Assembly (NCBI GenBank): GCA_022606135.1
Contig: JABYQN010000001.1
Coordinates: forward strand, 620,001-684,000
Source: Fomes fomentarius
Taxonomy: Eukaryota > Basidiomycota > Agaricomycetes > Polyporales > Polyporaceae
Length of the DNA: 64,000 nucleotides
Reading direction: 5' to 3'
Every line of letters begins with the position of its first letter. The stretch's first letter is position 1. Of the stretch, positions 59,566-64,000 are shown piece after piece. The position numbers and the translations under genes are program-made. Below the pieces are notes generated by a model. The model was given only the letters and a program-made list of their open reading frames with translations. It made no database searches and was not told the DNA's origin.

Positions 59566-59695
59566 AGCAAAAAAATGCTAGGGTGATGGAGTGTTATCGA
59601 CGATAGCGGCGCGTATGAATTGGTGGAGGGGTCGCTAAAAGAGCACGATTCACAAATCAACAAGCTTGCCATCCTCAACCACGAGCATTGACGGG

Positions 59696-59703
59696 ATATA
59701 TAG
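59696..59703 (-). promoter_or_regulatory. TATA box of the DUF6533 gene
   Basis: CTATATAT on the minus strand, about 130 bp before the ATG at 59565. Confidence 0.45.
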
Positions 59704-61126
59704 CCCTAGGTGCGTTCATTGTGTCACACACATCGAAAATTGAGACCTGCGTTCAGTGTCTACAGCTCTGGAAAGCTGACCGGGATGGTGTACATACCGA
59801 CGCAGACACGCCATTGAATAGTCACCGTATAGTATCTTTGCAGTTGATTCTTTTGCAGAGAGCGTCCCGGACCCTCAAGTCTCCTGCGCTACCCAGCTTA
59901 GAGTACCGGCTGGATATCGTTGGTTACCGGCGAATTTGAGCAAGTACTACCGACATGACATCATTAATCAGCACCCAGTCATGCAGTGACAGAACCTTAC
60001 CGAGCTACAGATAGGAGCTTACTGTATGTGTGATGGTTTCTGCCAAGTGAGGTATGTCGAGCCAATCGTTATGTTGAACGCGTGAAAAGTCTCCAACTTG
60101 CTCATAGATCCACAACGCAATGCGCTCCTGAGACATGACAGTACTTCCTGACACAGTTCTACTCCCAATGATGAAACGGCGTGACTGTGGCGGTTCACAG
60201 ACACATCAGTAGACACGAGCTCCAGGAAGTCTGTAGGACGGGATCAAGACTTCACCGATGGATCTTGACCGCCCTCAGTCCGGGAGGGCCCGAGCTCGGG
60301 CGGGGTTGTACCCAACGTAAGTACTGTTGGCAGTGAGCATATAGATTTTCTCGTCGTGTGCATACATGCTCCGACAGGGACAAGGTGTCCACTGCCGTAA
60401 CAAGTTCCTCGGCATACGGGCGTTCAACTCCCAGTTGAGGGTTAAATGAAGGGAGTGCCAGTTGAAACGTTGAACGTCGAACTGTAGAAGTCTTGCCGGT
60501 CGGGACCGTGACAGGATAAGCTAGACGCAGGTGAAGCGACGCATGTGAGAGGGGTTCGCTGAGCCGCCGCTCCAGCTGGTACGTACCGGATGGAGCTTGA
60601 AAGGCGCGTTGCTGATAGAAGCGCAGCCGGCGCCATGACCAGGTCGCCAAGTCAACTTTTCGCGCGAGAGCCTCCACGAGCTCGAAGTTCAAGATTGAGC
60701 CAGCCAACTTAGTGGCCCAATGATTCGCAATTTTATGACTTGAAACTTTGCTCCTCCAGTACGAGATGAGGGCAGGGGTGTCGATGTCCTACCTTGCGGA
60801 GAAGCTCCCCAATTACTAAACCTTACCTCATGGTAGTCCAGGTATCGCACACGTTTGCACTATGGCGTTCGATGGTCCTCTCTACCTCGACCTCTTCGGC
60901 CAAAATTTTTCGAGGAACCGAATTGAATGCGTGTTCGTCCAGTGGCAGTTTGCATGCAGTGGCGTAGCGAGCAAACCAGTAGAATATCACCGTGACCGTG
61001 ACCCCACACTTCGTCATCATGGTCACAAAAAACGTGTGCTAGCGCCCACATACTAACCCATGGCCACTGGTATCCTTACAGATACAGCGTCGACGTCCTT
61101 CCTTCGCCCCTCCGCCTGATACGCCG
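59704..61126. other. Intergenic region before the ankyrin gene
   Basis: About 1.4 kb. It holds one 151-codon minus-strand frame (60252-60707) that is open but has no motif, TATA box or splice partners I could find. I leave it uncalled. Confidence 0.45.
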
Positions 61127-64000
61127 TTAGTATGGATCATCTCCGAAGATATCAAAATCGAGACTCCGGTGCCACTGCGACACAGCACTGTGGCTCTTGC
61201 TTTCCTTCTCCTTGTCTTCGGCCTCCTCAGGATCCAAACCGCCCTCGTCGTTTTTCTTTCGGCCCCATATCGTCTCCTTGATCTGTGGCTTTTGTGTGGT
61301 ACGGTCCAGGCTGCCCTTGACGGAGGCGTGCACGTCGATCAGGTGCACAAGACGTCGGCGCACCCCGCTGTTCTTGGCGACAGCCTCAGCGATGTAGTCC
61401 AGTGTCTTTGTTACATCGCCGCCCTCCATCAGCTGCAGCTGCTCTTCGCTACCTTCCTTCGTCTTCTTCTCTGCCTCTGCAGCTTCGGCCTCTGTGCGTT
61501 TCTTCACCTCGCCCTCGAGCCTCTGCGCAAACGCGGCCAGCTCAGTGGCCAGCTTCGTGCCGCTCCGAAGACGACCTTGCGCGGTCAACCGTTGAAGAGT
61601 GTCCTGGAACAAAGCGACTTCCTCCAAGGAGGTCTGACGACGATCGGCCTTCAGGTAGCTCAGATTGGTGCTTATGCAATCCATGGCTGGCAGGTTTGCC
61701 GTCCAGCCATCTCCTGTTACATCCTTCAGCCAGTTGGTCATTGCAATCTCCAGAGGAGCGTTGCCAACACCATCCTCGGCAACAAGCGCCTCTTTGGGAC
61801 CCGCCTCGCCAATCAGACGTGCGGTCTCCGGCAGGCGACGGGCGACGGCGAGATGCAGAGGAGTGGAACCGTTGCAGTCACGAAGCAAGAAGACGGGGGC
61901 TTTTTTCTGGAGGAGCAGCCGAACAGCTGCGATTCTATCATTCTTCACTGCTATGTGCAGCGGCTGAACGAGCCCCGGTATGAGCCATATGTACTATCGA
62001 TCGATCCTCGAGATTGACTTACTGTATTGAGGGCTTTCTTTGATTGCTGTAGAAGCATTTGGTGGACAACGTCTTCGGGCAGCTTGTTGATGATATGCTC
62101 GAGGAGTTTGATATACTTCTCCTCGTCGTATAAGCAGAGAAGGTGAAGCACATTCCAGCTAGATGAGTGCGTCAGAGATAGGGCTGGAAAAACGATGGTA
62201 CGAATCACGTACCCTCGGACGTCTGTCTCTAAAGGGGAGACCCCCTTAGACAACAGATAATCGAACATCTCCGGCGAGCATCCCCAGTTGGCTGCCACGA
62301 GAATATGGTTGAAACGCACGTAGTTGATCCTGCACGCAAAAAAAATTAGCTGAGGCGCACGCGATGATGAATAGAACCCATACCGTGCCATGATAGCGGT
62401 CTGTAACTGTGCAGGTTGCAGGTCAATGACCGCCTTCACAACGTCCACGTTGTTTCCAATGACAGCGGGAGTGAGAACGGACTCGTTCAGCTCGTTTACG
62501 GTCCATCCTATCCGCTGCGAGATCTGGCCATTGATGCGCTTCAAATACTGCGCGCGGTCGTCGCTATGTGTCGAGGCATAGTACTGGTACGCACTGACTG
62601 CGCGCTCCGTGGCAAGGTACCGGACGCATCCAATGGCCCCCTCGTAAGCGGCCCGCCACACAAGGGGAGCTCGTGAGGCTTCCATGGAGCTGAAGGGGCA
62701 TTTGGGTCAGACTTCGCCACAAGGTCCTTGCGTTTCTTTCCGTGGACGTTCAGGCCGAGGTACATCGTCGTGGACAGCGTTTTCGGCTCAACTTCGCCGG
62801 CATCCTCATCTTCCTCATGGTGGTCCTCCGACTCGGAGGGAAGCTCGATGCCAGTTCCGCTGCGGCGGATGAGCTCGTCAAGCATCGTTGGTCGGTCATA
62901 CGTCAGGATCCACACGACTGCGCTGGCAGGAAGATCAAGAGGCTTCGGCAGCGACTTGTACAGGTCGGCGATCTGGACAAACGCCTCAAAGTCGTCGTCC
63001 AACACAGCCTTGAAGAGCACACATCCGCCGACCCGATCCTTTCTCTTCGGCTCGAGGAGTCTGAGGCTTAATTGTAGAAGTCTCGACGGCGGCGTGTCGG
63101 TCGTCACGGTCGAAGGACGCTGCGCGATGTCGATGAAGTTGACTTCCGCAACTTCTTCCTCGCTGTCCTCATCCAATACGTCTGATTCGTTGCCCGAATC
63201 GTCCTCATCTGTTACAACAGGAGTTAGCGTATATACAGCCGGTCGAAGGGCGGGTGCTTACCGATGAGAACCTTTCGAACACGGAACTTTGTCGGCTTAG
63301 CGTCGGGGGGTTTGTACTGCGCCACGGCGATAGCAAGAACGAGACGAGCCGTACCCCAGCGGCGATGTTGTAGCGCCAGCGATAGAGGTGACACGCCTAC
63401 ACCGGTATGAGGGGCTGTGACCATGCGCGATACGTCAACCACGTACCCCAATGTTCACCGTAGGTGGCTGTGATCTGAAGAAGCTGCTTATTCGTCTTGC
63501 CGTTTTTCGGGAGGCAAAGTTCCTCGATCTTGGCGTTGTCGCCTTCGCAGCAAGCATCGAACAGCTCCTCGTATGCGGAAACTAGATGAGTAGGTACGCT
63601 CTCAAAGTGCCATTTGCCTAGCATGCGGAAGAAGCCTAGGCTCATCTGTGGCGGCCGATAGTAGTCAAATAGACCGCCGAACTTAAACCACAAGGAATGG
63701 TCCTCCTGGCAGTCGTCGTCGGGGTGCAGGTCCTTCCAAGACTTTGCACCGTGGGAGGTTAAGAGCTCCTCGACCTTGGTGAGATACCGGACAGAGTCGG
63801 CCAGATTCTGGGTCACCTGACGCGTGTTCTCCCTACCTCGAATGTTAGCGTCCTCTTCACTTTTCTCGAGGATCTCCAGAAGGTGCTTCCCGAGCGCGCC
63901 CTTCCACCCGTCCAACGCCGCCAGTTTTGCGAAATCGTCCCGACCGTCCGATCGTACGCGCTTCTTCTCCTTGTTCGCGATCTCCTCCTTGGCTTTGACG
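61127..64000 (-). CDS. Ankyrin-repeat protein, N-terminus beyond the window, one-base frame break as given
   Basis: Minus-strand exons 63459-64000 (open at the window edge), 63262-63414, 62384-63208, 62213-62329, 62023-62158 and 61127-61963 give over 850 residues. Ankyrin units are visible, for example PLHIAVKNDRIAAVRLLLQK then GSTPLHLAVARRLPETARLI, plus APLVWRAAYEGAIGCVRYLA and WNVLHLLCLYDEEKYIKLLE. Acidic linkers separate them, and a charged Glu/Lys coiled region precedes the end (DFDIFGDDPY). Overall order resembles the uncharacterised fission-yeast protein SPAC105.02c. At about 62695-62698 the frame breaks in a run of four G (plus strand): KSDPNAP is followed in another frame by SSMEASRAPLVWRAAYEG. 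One extra base restores phase through every downstream splice. Confidence 0.82.

Noticed and set aside
60252..60707. 151-codon minus-strand open frame
   Set aside because: Longest frame in its interval, but no recognisable motif, TATA box or introns, in a window where nearly every real gene is spliced or has family motifs.

Overview
This window looks like nuclear DNA of an agaricomycete basidiomycete, most likely a wood-decay polypore relative. The genes are split by many 50-70 bp GT-AG introns. Exons are GC-rich with C/G-ending codons. The families present (basidiomycete sesquiterpene synthase, cerato-platanin, HsbA, DUF6533, fungal eEF3) are typical of that group. All gene models were built by hand from splice signals, reading phase and recalled family motifs. 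No similarity search was possible.

Layout. 1-1820 is a gene-poor start. 1883-3221 is a sesquiterpene synthase and 7619-10037 a 12-exon cytochrome P450; together with a Zn2Cys6 regulator at 28943-31260 they may be parts of a small terpenoid locus, with 4.4 kb of featureless DNA between the first two. 11263-11682 is a secreted cerato-platanin and 12435-14163 the OST48/Wbp1 subunit of oligosaccharyltransferase. 14.8-24 kb is repeat-rich: a MITE-like element, a 2 kb inverted-repeat element carrying a captured P450 fragment, two copies of a ~545 bp repeat and one copy of a ~600 bp TIR element, with an intact 7-exon HsbA gene (18950-19851, minus) between them. 24977-26086 is adenylate kinase. 31.3-36.4 kb is gene-poor and holds the second TIR copy.

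From 36.4 kb on the window is mostly housekeeping: V-ATPase subunit a (36398-39940), eEF3 (40503-43834, one frame break), an M50B-like membrane metallopeptidase (44282-45999), tRNA-Gln(CUG) with a 10-nt intron, a small secreted peptide (46973-47140, minus), splicing factor SF3B4 (48304-49645), a CMD/AhpD-like protein (51817-53831, minus), an unrecognised basic/acidic protein (54275-55063), ORC2 (55470-56978), a DUF6533 membrane protein (57973-59565, minus) and an ankyrin-repeat protein running off the right edge (61127-64000, minus, one frame break).

Most notable: the P450 fragment inside a transposon-like element; the long CMD intron holding a box A/box B/T6 arrangement; two isolated one-base frame breaks at C runs in otherwise intact genes; and the secreted peptide with KR/RR sites. 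I found no CRISPR array, rRNA or bacterial-type operon.
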